This document shows, piece after piece, positions 36,432 to 44,763 of a DNA stretch of 64,000 nucleotides. The DNA lies in assembly GCF_040147005.1 (NCBI RefSeq), contig NZ_JAMSHO010000001.1, forward strand, positions 1,302,001 through 1,366,000, read 5' to 3'. The position numbers and the translations under genes were made by a program. Every line of letters starts with the position of its first letter. The stretch's first letter is position 1. The notes under the pieces were generated by a model that saw only the letters and a list, made by a program, of their open reading frames with translations, made no database searches and was not told the origin of the DNA. The DNA comes from Halomonas sp. H10-9-1. GTDB lineage: Bacteria > Pseudomonadota > Gammaproteobacteria > Pseudomonadales > Halomonadaceae.

Positions 36432-36485
36432 ACCGGGGCTCTTACAACATCACAACACCAGGATCACATCGCAAAGGGAACCGCC

Positions 36486-36629
36486 ATGACCACCTTCGAC
36501 AGCACTCTTTCAACGCCCAGGCGCTCGCTGCCGCTGACTATAGAAGGTCAGACTCAAGGACACCACCACCGGCAAGACCCCGGTGCTCAGGTGGCGCGTG
36601 GCAGCCCATCGACCGGGCAACTAAGCTAA
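36486..36629 (+). CDS. Possible short ORF or gene remnant (47 aa)
   Basis: The 235 bases after hsdS hold a 47-codon frame starting MTTFDSTLSTPRRSLPLTIE behind AAGGGAACCGCC, which repeats the 11 bases AAGGGAACCGC found before hsdM. Another frame of the same stretch reads DTTTGKTPVLRWRVAAHRPG, so a frameshifted remnant of a longer gene is more likely than a real small protein. Confidence 0.3.
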   Translation: MTTFDSTLSTPRRSLPLTIEGQTQGHHHRQDPGAQVARGSPSTGQLS

Positions 36630-36666
36630 GAGCAATGAGTCAAATGAGTGAACGCAGGGAAGCCCC

Positions 36667-37257
36667 ATGATCAACGTACCGATTCCTGACTGGACAGCGG
36701 AAAGCGTACTGCCGCCGGTGGATGCCAATAATCCGACTTCCCCGGCTCGCTCCCCCTACGAGGTGTCGCTGGTCGACCTCGTCCAGCGCTTCGGCACTTC
36801 ACAGGAACGCATCAGGATACTCGATGGGTTTCTGCGCTACCGCCAGGGCCTGCATGATGCCGGGCTGACCCAGGGGTTCCAGTGGCTGGATGGAAGCTAT
36901 ATGGAACACGTTGAAGCGCTTGAAAAACGGCCTCCGAATGACATCGATGTTGTCAGTTTTATTGATTTTCCTGGCGTAAAAAACCAGCAAGAAGTGCTGA
37001 ACAGCTTTAATGAAATTATTGGGATCCTTCCCGATGCACGCTTGGCGATAAAGAAATACTACCATGTTGATGCGTATTTCGTGGCCATGAACGTCATTCC
37101 TCCTGAAAGGTTGGTCGAGCGCTCATCCTATTGGTACAGCATGTGGTCACATCGCCGAGATGACTCATGGAAAGGGTTTCTTCAAATTTCATTATTTCCG
37201 AATCAAGCTGCCAGAGAGCATCTTGACAGGCTTAAAGACCAGGAGGGCTTTCAATGA
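36667..37257 (+). CDS. Nucleotidyltransferase-like protein of an RM-embedded two-gene pair
   Basis: 196 residues. A polymerase-beta-type nucleotidyltransferase pattern is visible: LDGSY (G76-S77), then NDIDVVSF (D92 and D94) and, on the next predicted strand, HVDAYFV (D135), i.e. hG[GS]...Dh[DE]h...D with all three metal-binding acids. The G-S to D-x-D spacing of 14 residues is slightly longer than typical. I do not recognise a named family with certainty. It overlaps the next gene by four bases (ATGA) and sits between hsdS and hsdR on the same strand, where type I loci often carry extra defence genes. Part of it (36940-37220) is clearly AT-richer than hsdM/hsdR, indicating separate origin. 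Activity (nucleotide second messenger, nucleotide transfer to tRNA or protein) is unknown. Confidence 0.7.
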   Translation: MINVPIPDWTAESVLPPVDANNPTSPARSPYEVSLVDLVQRFGTSQERIRILDGFLRYRQGLHDAGLTQGFQWLDGSYMEHVEALEKRPPNDIDVVSFIDFPGVKNQQEVLNSFNEIIGILPDARLAIKKYYHVDAYFVAMNVIPPERLVERSSYWYSMWSHRRDDSWKGFLQISLFPNQAAREHLDRLKDQEGFQ

Positions 37258-38180
37258 GCCAGAAAGAGCTGTTTGCCCTCAAGGCGGAGGTCAATAGCCT
37301 CCAAAAAATGCTGGAAAAAATTCCTTTCGAGGATGTCCTCGACCGGGCCAGCGTAGAAACTCGCTTGAAAGTTGTTCAAGAACAACTTGAGGAAGTGGTG
37401 CCTCAAGAGCGAGAACTTGCTCGAGCCGTGCTGACATTCAGCGGGCGCCCGGTAGCAGGGTCGGAGGGCGTTATTGCCGACTTTGCTACCAAGGCGCTAT
37501 CCGCTTTTTCCGACGCAATCACTGCTGTCGGCGCCTCTTTGCATGCCACCTTGGCCCCCACAGGACCCGTTCCAAATCGTCAGCAGTACCAGATGATGAT
37601 CACCGGCACGGCACGCGGCTCCTTTGGTTTCCAGCTTCAGGAGTCGTCGGCGCAGCTGGAGTTAGACGATGACAGTACGGTTTCCCAAGCCCTGGAGGCG
37701 ACTCGAAACCTACTGGACGGCAGTATCGGCATCGACGATGAGGAGCTAGCAGAAGCCGCCGCTGATATGGATCAGCGGGCTCTGGACAAGATTCGGAGCT
37801 TTGTCAGTGTCCTGAATGACCATGAGGCTGTCTGTTCACTCAAACACGCCGACAAATCATTCCGCTTCAGAGATTCGAGTCAGGTCAAACGCAGCCTCGA
37901 ACGCCTGAGCACGGAGTATCTATCCGAGAGCGAACAGGTGCTCTCGGTAGTGTTTGGAGGCGCAATGCCTCATAAGGGCAGCTGCGAATTCCAGATTGAA
38001 GATGACAAGGAGTGGCTAACGGCCAAGATAGGGCCAGGCGTTGAAGCCCCCGACTCCATTAATGACCATCGCGGCCAGGTGGTCGAGGCGAAGATGCTGG
38101 TGACCCAGGCCGGGCGCGGCAGACCCCGCTACAAGCTGCTGGAACTGCCCGCATGGCCGCTGGGTAAAGCAACAGAGTGA
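37254..38180 (+). CDS. Unrecognised protein, partner of the nucleotidyltransferase-like gene
   Basis: 308 residues, no recognised family. Residues 1-60 are a predicted coiled coil (ELFALKAEVNSLQKMLEKI; ETRLKVVQEQLEEVVPQERE). The middle holds a Gly-rich ITGTARGSFGFQLQE segment and an acidic stretch (LELDDDSTV), followed by a helical part (ALDKIRSFVSVLNDHEAVCSLKH) and a basic end (QAGRGRPRYKLLELPAWP). No signal peptide or membrane helix. Translation is coupled to the upstream gene by ATGA, so the two products probably act together. The strand composition of charged helices would suit a protein-protein or nucleic-acid interface. Confidence 0.65.
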   Translation: MSQKELFALKAEVNSLQKMLEKIPFEDVLDRASVETRLKVVQEQLEEVVPQERELARAVLTFSGRPVAGSEGVIADFATKALSAFSDAITAVGASLHATLAPTGPVPNRQQYQMMITGTARGSFGFQLQESSAQLELDDDSTVSQALEATRNLLDGSIGIDDEELAEAAADMDQRALDKIRSFVSVLNDHEAVCSLKHADKSFRFRDSSQVKRSLERLSTEYLSESEQVLSVVFGGAMPHKGSCEFQIEDDKEWLTAKIGPGVEAPDSINDHRGQVVEAKMLVTQAGRGRPRYKLLELPAWPLGKATE

Positions 38181-38212
38181 GTGGGTTCTCTATGAGTGCG
38201 GCATGATGACAC

Positions 38213-38665
38213 TCAGTAGCCCATGTCCAGGTCCTGAGCCTGGTCGGCCAGCGCCTGCAGAGCGGCCTCGGAGGCTTCCTCCTGCTGGCGCTTGTAGGCC
38301 AGCAAGTCCTGCAGGCGAATCCGGCGGTGCGTGCCCACTCGGGTGAAAGGAATCGCGCCCTCCTCAAGCAGTTTGACCAGGTGGGGCCGCGAGACATTGA
38401 GCATGTTGGCGGCTTCCTGGGTCGTCACCTCGGCATGGGTGGGAAGGATGGTCACGGCATTGCCCTGGGCCATTTCGATGAGCAGGTCACGCAGCAGCAC
38501 CAGCGCCTGGCGGGGCAGCACCAGGTCCGCCCCATCCAGCTTGATATGCGCACGGTCGCTCTCGGGCCGCTCGCGGAGCAGCTGACTAAGCTCAGTGGCG
38601 CTGGCCCTAGCCAGGCGAGTGAGCTCGGCATCGTGGGGCACGGACTCCTGGACGATAGTGTTCAT
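38213..38665 (-). CDS. HTH (excisionase-type) antitoxin-like protein, partner missing
   Basis: 150 residues. A MerR/excisionase-type HTH_17 lies at about 83-130: TTQEAANMLNVSRPHLVKLLEEGAIPFTRVGTHRRIRLQDLLAYK. Upstream of it a segment with DGADLVLPRQALVLLRDLL matches antitoxins that normally precede a PIN-domain toxin gene. Here nothing PIN-like follows: the gene ends 32 bases from the convergent coiled-coil gene. It could be an orphan antitoxin or a local regulator of hsdR, whose promoter it faces. Confidence 0.75.
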   Translation of the reverse strand: MNTIVQESVPHDAELTRLARASATELSQLLRERPESDRAHIKLDGADLVLPRQALVLLRDLLIEMAQGNAVTILPTHAEVTTQEAANMLNVSRPHLVKLLEEGAIPFTRVGTHRRIRLQDLLAYKRQQEEASEAALQALADQAQDLDMGY

Positions 38666-38827
38666 AGTATGACCTCTTGATAGCCGCGGCTTTTGCTGGC
38701 TGCCTCTTGTGCTTCATCATTATCAGACAAGATATTCGAAATAAACAAAAATCGCAATATCCGAAACGAGTGATTGGCCTCCGGGCTGGTATGCTCAGGA
38801 TAGTGATTTTATTCAGGGAGCCACGGT
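38666..38827. promoter_or_regulatory. Divergent promoter region with direct repeats, HTH gene / hsdR
   Basis: An AT-rich gap containing ATATTCGAAA (38732-38741) and ATATCCGAAA (38757-38766), 25 bases apart and differing at one base, a plausible operator pair for the HTH protein. CAGGGAG gives the hsdR ribosome site. Confidence 0.4.
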
Positions 38828-41800
38828 ATGGCAGGACCCGAGTACACGGATGTCGAGAAGCCCTTTATCGATCAGCTGGTAAGCCAGGGCTGGGAGTACC
38901 TGGCCGGTTCGGTGGACGATCCCGCCGTGACCCACCGCGAGAGCTTCGCTCAGGTAGTGATGGAGCCGCTGCTGAGAGATCGTCTGCGCAGGATCAACCT
39001 GCGTGACGGTAACCCCTGGCTGGATGAGGCGCGCCTGGATCAGGCAGTGGCGGCCATCACCCGGCTGCCGGCCAGCAAGGTGCTGGAGGCCAACAAGCTG
39101 GCCACCGAGCTGCTCCATGATGGGCTGGCGGTGGAGGGGCTCGAGGGATGGGACGGTGGCCGTGGGCAGGTAGTGCGCTACATCGACTGGGACGAGCCCA
39201 CCAACAACGTCTTCACCGTGGTCAACCAGTTCAAGGTGAAGTGCCCACCCGGCCACGACTCCGCCAAGGGCCACGTGATCCCGGATCTGGTGCTGTTCGT
39301 GAACGGCATCCCGCTGGTGGTGGTGGAGTGCAAGAGCCGCACCGTGCCGGAGGGGCTCAGCGAAGCGGTGGATCAGCTACGCCGCTACCATAACCAGCGC
39401 TTCCTGGAGAATGAGGTGGGGGAGCATGAAGGCGCCCCGGCGCTGTTCGCCACCTGCCAGTTCCTGGTGGCCAGCAACTTCGACGAGGCCCGCGTTGGCA
39501 CCGTTGGTGCTCGCTTCGCTCACTACCTGAGCTGGAAGACGGTAGCCCCGATGCGAGAGGCGGAGGTGGCCATCGACCTGGACGTGGCGGAGCTCTCGGC
39601 CCAGCAGCGCCTGATCGCTGGCATGCTAACCCGCACCAACCTGCTCGATATCGTGCGTCACTACACCCTGTTCATGAATATTGGCGGCCAGGAGATCAAG
39701 CTGGTGTGCCGCTATCAGCAGTTCCGTGGCGTCACCCGGGCCGTTGAGCGCCTGAAGAGCGGCAAGACCCGCCGCGAGGATGGTGAGAGCGATCGCCGAG
39801 GCGGCATCGTCTGGCACACCCAGGGCAGTGGCAAGAGCCTCTCCATGGTGTTTCTGGTGCGCAAGCTGCGGACCGACCCAGCGCTGCGCCGCTTCAAGGT
39901 CGTGGTCATCACCGACCGCAAGGACCTGCAGGCCCAGCTCTCCGCTACCGCCGAACTCACCGGCGAGAGCGTCGAGAAGGCCGGCAATACCACCCAGCTC
40001 AAGAAGCTGCTGAGCCGCGAGGGACCCGGCCTGGTATTCGGCACGGTTCAGAAATACAGAGACCAGAAATATCGCGACCCGGATGCCGAGGGAGAGGGTG
40101 AGGCAGCGCCGGAAACAGATGAGGCTGGCGCCAGCAGCGGGCTGGACAGCGGCCGCCGTGATGCCGCCGAACCGAGCGCCGCTACCCCCAAGAAGCCGAT
40201 CCTGAGCGAGCCCTTCGAGGTGCTCAATACCAGCGAGGACATCCTGATCCTGGTGGACGAGGCCCACCGTACTCAGGCCGGCGACCTGCACGCCAATATG
40301 ATGCGCGCCCTGCCCAATGCCGCGCGCATCGGCTTCACCGGCACGCCGATTATCATGGGCGACAAGAAGCGCACCCACGATATCTTCGGCGAGTACATCG
40401 ACCGCTACACCATCAAGGAGGCGGAGCAGGATGGTGCCACGGTGCCGATCCTCTATGAGGGGCGCACCACCAAGGGGGCGATCAAGGAGGGCGCCAGCCT
40501 CGATGGCCTGTTCGAGGATCTGTTCCGCGATCACAGCAAGGAGGAGCTGGAGGCGATCAGGAAGAAGTACGCCACCAAGGGGCAGATCTTCGAGGCGCCA
40601 CAGCTGATCCAGGAGAAGGCCCAGGACATCCTGCGCCACTACGTCACCCATATCCTCCCCAACGGTTACAAGGCCCAGCTGGTGGCCTACAGCCGCCGGG
40701 CCGCCCTGCGCTACGTCGAGGCCCTCGAGCAGGCCAAGGTAGCGCTGCTGGAGGAGGCCATGGCGCTCTCTCCCGAGGACAAGGCGCTGGAAGAGGGCGA
40801 GCTGCTGTTGCGCCCGCCGCGGGTCAAGGCGGCGATCCAGGCCTGGCGCTATCGCAAGGTGCTGGCTGAGCTCGAGTTCGCGGTGGTGTTCAGCAGCGGC
40901 AACAACGATGATCCCGCCTGGGCGAAGTGGAGCGACCGCGCCGCCGTCGAGAACCACATCAAGCGCTTCAAGAAGCCGCTTCCGCCGCTGGATGACATAT
41001 CCCAGCCATCACAACATCACGATCCCGCCAAGCACGACCCGCTGGCCTTCCTGATCGTCAAGAGCATGCTGCTCACCGGCTTCGACGCCCCCATCGAGGG
41101 GGTGATGTACCTCGACCGCTCACTGCGCGAGGCAGAGCTCTTGCAGGCCATCGCCCGGGTCAACCGTACCGGCCACGGCAAGACCCACGGCATCGTGGTG
41201 GACTACTTCGGTGTGGCCAACCACCTCAAGGAGGCGCTGGCCGCCTACAGCGAGGAGGACATCGAGGGTGCCCTGCAGAGCCTCAAGGATGAGATCCCGC
41301 TGCTGCGTGACCGTCACCTGCGAGTGGTCGATGTACTGCGCGCCCAGGGTGTGGACAACCTGGATGACGCCGAGGAGGCGGTACAGGTGCTCGCCGATGA
41401 ACGGCTGCGGGCCGAATTCCTGGTCAAGCTCAAGGAGTTCAACCGCAGCCTGGATGATGTGCTGCCGCGCCCCGAGGGGCTCGAGTTCGTCAATGACGCC
41501 AAGCGGCTCGCCTATATCCACGCGCTGGCGCGCAACCGTTACAAGGACACCAAGGAGCTCGGTCGCGACATCGGCAACAAGGTACGCAAGCTGATCGACG
41601 ACTACGTGATCTCGCTCGGCATCAATCCACGTATTCCACCGGTGCAGCTCACCGACGCCGAGTTCGACGAGCATATCGGCCGCCAGGTGGGCGACCGCGC
41701 CAAGGCCTCGGAGATGGAGCACGCCGTGCGCTCCCACGTGCGCAAGCACCTGGACGAGGACCCGGTGAAGTATAGCCAGCTGAGCGAGCGTCTGGAGGAG

Positions 41801-42220
41801 CTGCTCGACCAGCTCGATGGCCAGTGGGCCGAGCAGGTGGAGGCGTTCAAGGCGCTGATTGAGCAGTTGCGGGATGGAGCACCCGGTCCAGGCGAGGATA
41901 TCCCTGACATGCCCGCCCATGCTCAGCCCTTCTGGCGCGAGCTGATGGCCAGCGCCGGCCTGGAGGTTGAACAGATGGAGGCTGCCACCGCCCAGAAATT
42001 GCTCGACGCCACCGAGGAGGTGGTGGCCACGATCCAGCAGGAGATCGCCATTCCCGACTTCTGGAAGCCCTCCCATATTCCCGACCAGGAGCGCCTCAAG
42101 CAGCACCTGTTCAGCCAACTGATGATGGGCAGCCTGGTGCCTATCGACCAGGCCGAGGCCACCGCCGAGCGGCTCTTCGACCTGGCCCGCAGCAACCACC
42201 ACAAGCTGGCGAAAGCATGA
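38828..42220 (+). CDS. hsdR: Type I restriction endonuclease subunit HsdR
   Basis: 1,130 residues. N-terminal nuclease domain with PD-(D/E)xK motif PDLVLFVNGIPLVVVECKS (about 155-173), then the SF2 translocase: Walker A HTQGSGKSLSM (about 332), VVITDRKDLQAQ, DEAH box LILVDEAHRTQAG (about 474) and RIGFTGTPI. Motif VI is seen at LLQAIARVNRTGHGK. The C-terminal helical region (about 830-1130) contacts HsdM. A low-complexity acidic insertion (about 418-455, GEGEAAPETDEAGASSG) precedes motif II. The protein translocates DNA and cleaves far from unmodified sites. All catalytic motifs are intact. It overlaps ygjP by four bases. Confidence 0.95.
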   Translation: MAGPEYTDVEKPFIDQLVSQGWEYLAGSVDDPAVTHRESFAQVVMEPLLRDRLRRINLRDGNPWLDEARLDQAVAAITRLPASKVLEANKLATELLHDGLAVEGLEGWDGGRGQVVRYIDWDEPTNNVFTVVNQFKVKCPPGHDSAKGHVIPDLVLFVNGIPLVVVECKSRTVPEGLSEAVDQLRRYHNQRFLENEVGEHEGAPALFATCQFLVASNFDEARVGTVGARFAHYLSWKTVAPMREAEVAIDLDVAELSAQQRLIAGMLTRTNLLDIVRHYTLFMNIGGQEIKLVCRYQQFRGVTRAVERLKSGKTRREDGESDRRGGIVWHTQGSGKSLSMVFLVRKLRTDPALRRFKVVVITDRKDLQAQLSATAELTGESVEKAGNTTQLKKLLSREGPGLVFGTVQKYRDQKYRDPDAEGEGEAAPETDEAGASSGLDSGRRDAAEPSAATPKKPILSEPFEVLNTSEDILILVDEAHRTQAGDLHANMMRALPNAARIGFTGTPIIMGDKKRTHDIFGEYIDRYTIKEAEQDGATVPILYEGRTTKGAIKEGASLDGLFEDLFRDHSKEELEAIRKKYATKGQIFEAPQLIQEKAQDILRHYVTHILPNGYKAQLVAYSRRAALRYVEALEQAKVALLEEAMALSPEDKALEEGELLLRPPRVKAAIQAWRYRKVLAELEFAVVFSSGNNDDPAWAKWSDRAAVENHIKRFKKPLPPLDDISQPSQHHDPAKHDPLAFLIVKSMLLTGFDAPIEGVMYLDRSLREAELLQAIARVNRTGHGKTHGIVVDYFGVANHLKEALAAYSEEDIEGALQSLKDEIPLLRDRHLRVVDVLRAQGVDNLDDAEEAVQVLADERLRAEFLVKLKEFNRSLDDVLPRPEGLEFVNDAKRLAYIHALARNRYKDTKELGRDIGNKVRKLIDDYVISLGINPRIPPVQLTDAEFDEHIGRQVGDRAKASEMEHAVRSHVRKHLDEDPVKYSQLSERLEELLDQLDGQWAEQVEAFKALIEQLRDGAPGPGEDIPDMPAHAQPFWRELMASAGLEVEQMEAATAQKLLDATEEVVATIQQEIAIPDFWKPSHIPDQERLKQHLFSQLMMGSLVPIDQAEATAERLFDLARSNHHKLAKA

Positions 42221-42918
42221 CGCAGCTCTCCGTGGATGATCTCACCTTCGAGGTGCGTGAGAGTTCTCGCCGCAAGACGCTCGAGATCACCGTGGACCGT
42301 GACGGTGAGCTGATCATCGCCGCGCCCACCGGCATCGACGAGCAGCGGCTGCGCGACTTCGTTCTCGAGAAGCGCTACTGGATCTATCAGAAGCTGGCGC
42401 TGAAGGCCGAGCGCCGCCATCGGCTGCCGCGCAAGGAGTACGTCAACGGCGAGGGGTTTCTCTACCTGGGGCGCAGCTACCGGCTCAAGCGCGTGTCACC
42501 GGACGACCAGGTGGCGCCGCTCAAGCTTGTCGCCGGCCGCTTCCAGCTACGCGAAGACGCCCTGCCCGACGCCCGCGATCACTTCGTGCGCTGGTACAGC
42601 GCCCGCGCCAGCGACTGGCTCACCGCCAGGGTCAAGGAGCACGCCCGGCGAATGGATGTCGAGCCCGCCGGCGTGACGGTCCAGGACCTCGGCTACCGCT
42701 GGGGCTCCTGCGGCAAGGGCAACCGAGTCTACTTCCACTGGAAGACCATCCTGCTGCCCCGGCATATCGCCGAGTACGTGGTCGTTCACGAGCTGGTTCA
42801 CCTGCACGAGCCCCATCACACCCCGGCCTTCTGGCGCCGCCTGGAGCGCGCCATGCCGGACTATGAGCAGCGTAAGGGCTGGCTCGCTAGGCAGGGTATC
42901 GAAGTGGAGGGGGTGTGA
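42217..42918 (+). CDS. YgjP-like (M48/DUF45) zinc metallopeptidase
   Basis: 233 residues. The zinc motif is VVHELVHLHEPHHTPAFWRRL (HELVH then H ten residues on), with DLGYRWGSCGKGNRVYFHWKTIL just before it, the hallmark of the YgjP/WLM-like DUF45 family. Such genes commonly follow hsdR in type I loci; their role there is unknown. Translationally coupled to hsdR (ATGA). A second, truncated copy of its 3' end lies at 46829-46904. Confidence 0.88.
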   Translation: MTQLSVDDLTFEVRESSRRKTLEITVDRDGELIIAAPTGIDEQRLRDFVLEKRYWIYQKLALKAERRHRLPRKEYVNGEGFLYLGRSYRLKRVSPDDQVAPLKLVAGRFQLREDALPDARDHFVRWYSARASDWLTARVKEHARRMDVEPAGVTVQDLGYRWGSCGKGNRVYFHWKTILLPRHIAEYVVVHELVHLHEPHHTPAFWRRLERAMPDYEQRKGWLARQGIEVEGV

Positions 42919-42921
42919 TCC

Positions 42922-43065
42922 AAGGCGAGGATCAGGCTCAGCGAGGCGGGACGCCTGCTGGTGGAGCACTACCACGCCCAGCACGCTGCGAAAGCGGTGG
43001 TTGAGAGCGCTGTGGATAACATATCAATGCCATCAGGTTTGAATAGTCAGCGCGTTAACGCCTAA
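42922..43065 (+). pseudogene. Open-frame remnant after ygjP
   Basis: A 47-codon frame without a start (KARIRLSEAGRLLVEHYHAQ ... NSQRVNA stop) directly follows the ygjP stop in the same reading frame. It resembles a C-terminal coding fragment but matches no family I recognise. The end contains the palindrome GCGTTAACGC (43052-43061), inside TCAGC...GCTGA arms, which may instead be an operator for the TRAP genes. Confidence 0.35.
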
Positions 43066-43122
43066 TCTGCTGATATACCGGCGTCGCCGGGTCTTCACCA
43101 ACAACAAGCCATGGAGATCAGC

Positions 43123-44184
43123 ATGACCCTGTCTGCCCGCAAGCCTCTCGTCTCGCGCCTCGGCCGCTCCCTCGCTGCCGCTCCGCTGCTGACGGCCTGT
43201 CTCGCCGCCGCTTTTGCCGGCAGCGCCCAGGCCGCCACCACCGTCAACATCGGCTACAACGGCGCGCCGGATCCCGACAAGAATGCCGTCCACGTCTTCG
43301 CCACCAACCTGAAGGCGCTGGTCGAGGAGAAGACCGAGGGCGAGATCGAGCTGAAGCTTTATGCCAATAGCCAGCTGGGCGAAGAGCAGGAGCGCATGGA
43401 GCAGGTGATGACCACCCCCAGCCTCAATATCGCCTCCTTCGCCGGCATGTCGCCGGTGGTGCCCGAAGTCTTCGTCAGCGCGATTCCTTTCCTGTTCGAC
43501 GACTTCGAAGCGGCGCGCACCTTCTTCGACGAGGGCCAGTACTGGCAGGCGGTGGAAGACGCCCTGCGTGAACGCACCGGCCTGGAGCTGCTCGCCGTGG
43601 TGGAGGAGGGCGGTTTCCTGGCCTTCACCAACGACGCGCGCCCGATCTCGTCCCCCGAGGACTTCGAGGGGCTGCGCTTCCGCGCCATGGACCCCAGCCA
43701 GGTCGCCCTCTATGAGGCCTTCGGCGCCTCCGGCACCCCGATCCCGTGGACCGAGGTCTACATGGCGCTGCGCACCGGGGTCGCCGACGGCCAGATGAAC
43801 CCGCCCATGTACATCATCCTGGGTAGCCTCTACGAGGTGCAGGACTACCTGACCCTGGCCAACATCCAGTACTCGGATCAGTTCCTGGTCGGCAACGGGG
43901 CGATGATCGATGGCTGGGGCGAGGAGATGCGCAGCGCCTTCCTGGAGGCCGTCGAGGAGGCCAACCAGATGGCCCGCGAGCACAACGAGGCTCAGGTAGA
44001 CGAGCGTATCGCCTACCTCGAAGAGCAGGGCATGGAGATCATCCGTCCTTCGGAAGAAGAGCTGGAGGCGTTCCGCGAGCTGGGCCAGCCCGCCTACCTG
44101 GAGTGGCTAGGCGAGCGTGATATCGAGCCGCGCTTCATCGAGATGGCCCTCGAAGACGCCGGCATGACCCACCTGGCCGAGTAA
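43123..44184 (+). CDS. TRAP transporter substrate-binding protein (DctP family)
   Basis: 353 residues from MTLSARKPLVSRLG, with GGAG seven bases upstream; an ATG four codons earlier is part of that site. A signal peptide (LLTACLAAAFAGSAQA) precedes the periplasmic DctP fold: ANSQLGEEQERMEQV, the carboxylate-binding Arg region GLRFRAMDPSQVALYEAFGA and IPWTEVYMALRTGVADGQMNP. Binds an organic acid for the DctQM permease that follows. The dipeptidase gene at the end of the cluster hints at peptides or D-amino acids, but TRAP ligands cannot be read from sequence. Confidence 0.92.
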   Translation: MTLSARKPLVSRLGRSLAAAPLLTACLAAAFAGSAQAATTVNIGYNGAPDPDKNAVHVFATNLKALVEEKTEGEIELKLYANSQLGEEQERMEQVMTTPSLNIASFAGMSPVVPEVFVSAIPFLFDDFEAARTFFDEGQYWQAVEDALRERTGLELLAVVEEGGFLAFTNDARPISSPEDFEGLRFRAMDPSQVALYEAFGASGTPIPWTEVYMALRTGVADGQMNPPMYIILGSLYEVQDYLTLANIQYSDQFLVGNGAMIDGWGEEMRSAFLEAVEEANQMAREHNEAQVDERIAYLEEQGMEIIRPSEEELEAFRELGQPAYLEWLGERDIEPRFIEMALEDAGMTHLAE

Positions 44185-44200
44185 GCATCGCCAACCCACG

Positions 44201-44222
44201 GGGCAGGCGTCCGCGCCTGCCC
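44201..44222 (+). promoter_or_regulatory. Hairpin between dctP and dctQ
   Basis: GGGCAGGCG-tccg-CGCCTGCCC, a perfect 9-bp stem without a T run, 16 bases after the binding-protein stop. Such hairpins often protect the 3' end of the abundant binding-protein message and lower expression of the permease genes. Confidence 0.6.
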
Positions 44223-44256
44223 TAGGCCTCAATTCGCGACACTCCCGGAATCCTTC

Positions 44257-44763
44257 ATGTCATCCTTGAACGCTCGCGTGCTGGGTATCAGCCGCCGTGT
44301 GTCCCTGTCCGTGGCCAGCACGCTGCTGCTGATCGACCTGGCCATCATCCTGTTCGGCGTCTTCATGCGCTACCTCGCCGGTGGGGCGCCCATCTGGACG
44401 GATGAGCTGGCCCGTTACCTGATCATCGGCAGCGTCCTGCTGGCCGCCGGTGCCGTCTGGGTCGAGGGCGGCCACATGCGTGTGGCGCTGATCGAGCGAT
44501 TGTTGCCGGTATCATTGCGACGCCTGCTCAACCTCTACCAATGGCTGCTCACCCTCGGCATCGCCATCGCCGCGGCGATCTTCAGCTACCGCTACGCGCA
44601 GTCGGTCGCCATGTTCACCAGCCAGGGGCTGGGGGTCAGCCGCACGGTGCCGGTGATGGCGTTGCCGATCGGCTTTGCGCTGCTGGCCTGGCAGGCGCTC
44701 TGGTACGGGCCGGCACCCCTCAAGGAGCTCTCGGAGACGGCGGAGACGGAGGGGGCGTCATGA
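44257..44763 (+). CDS. TRAP transporter small permease (DctQ)
   Basis: 168 residues with four predicted membrane helices and the DctQ pattern (VFMRYLAGGAPIWTDELARYLIIGSVLLAAGAVWVEGGHMRV). It links the binding protein to the large permease. Overlaps the DctM gene by four bases. Confidence 0.9.
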   Translation: MSSLNARVLGISRRVSLSVASTLLLIDLAIILFGVFMRYLAGGAPIWTDELARYLIIGSVLLAAGAVWVEGGHMRVALIERLLPVSLRRLLNLYQWLLTLGIAIAAAIFSYRYAQSVAMFTSQGLGVSRTVPVMALPIGFALLAWQALWYGPAPLKELSETAETEGAS

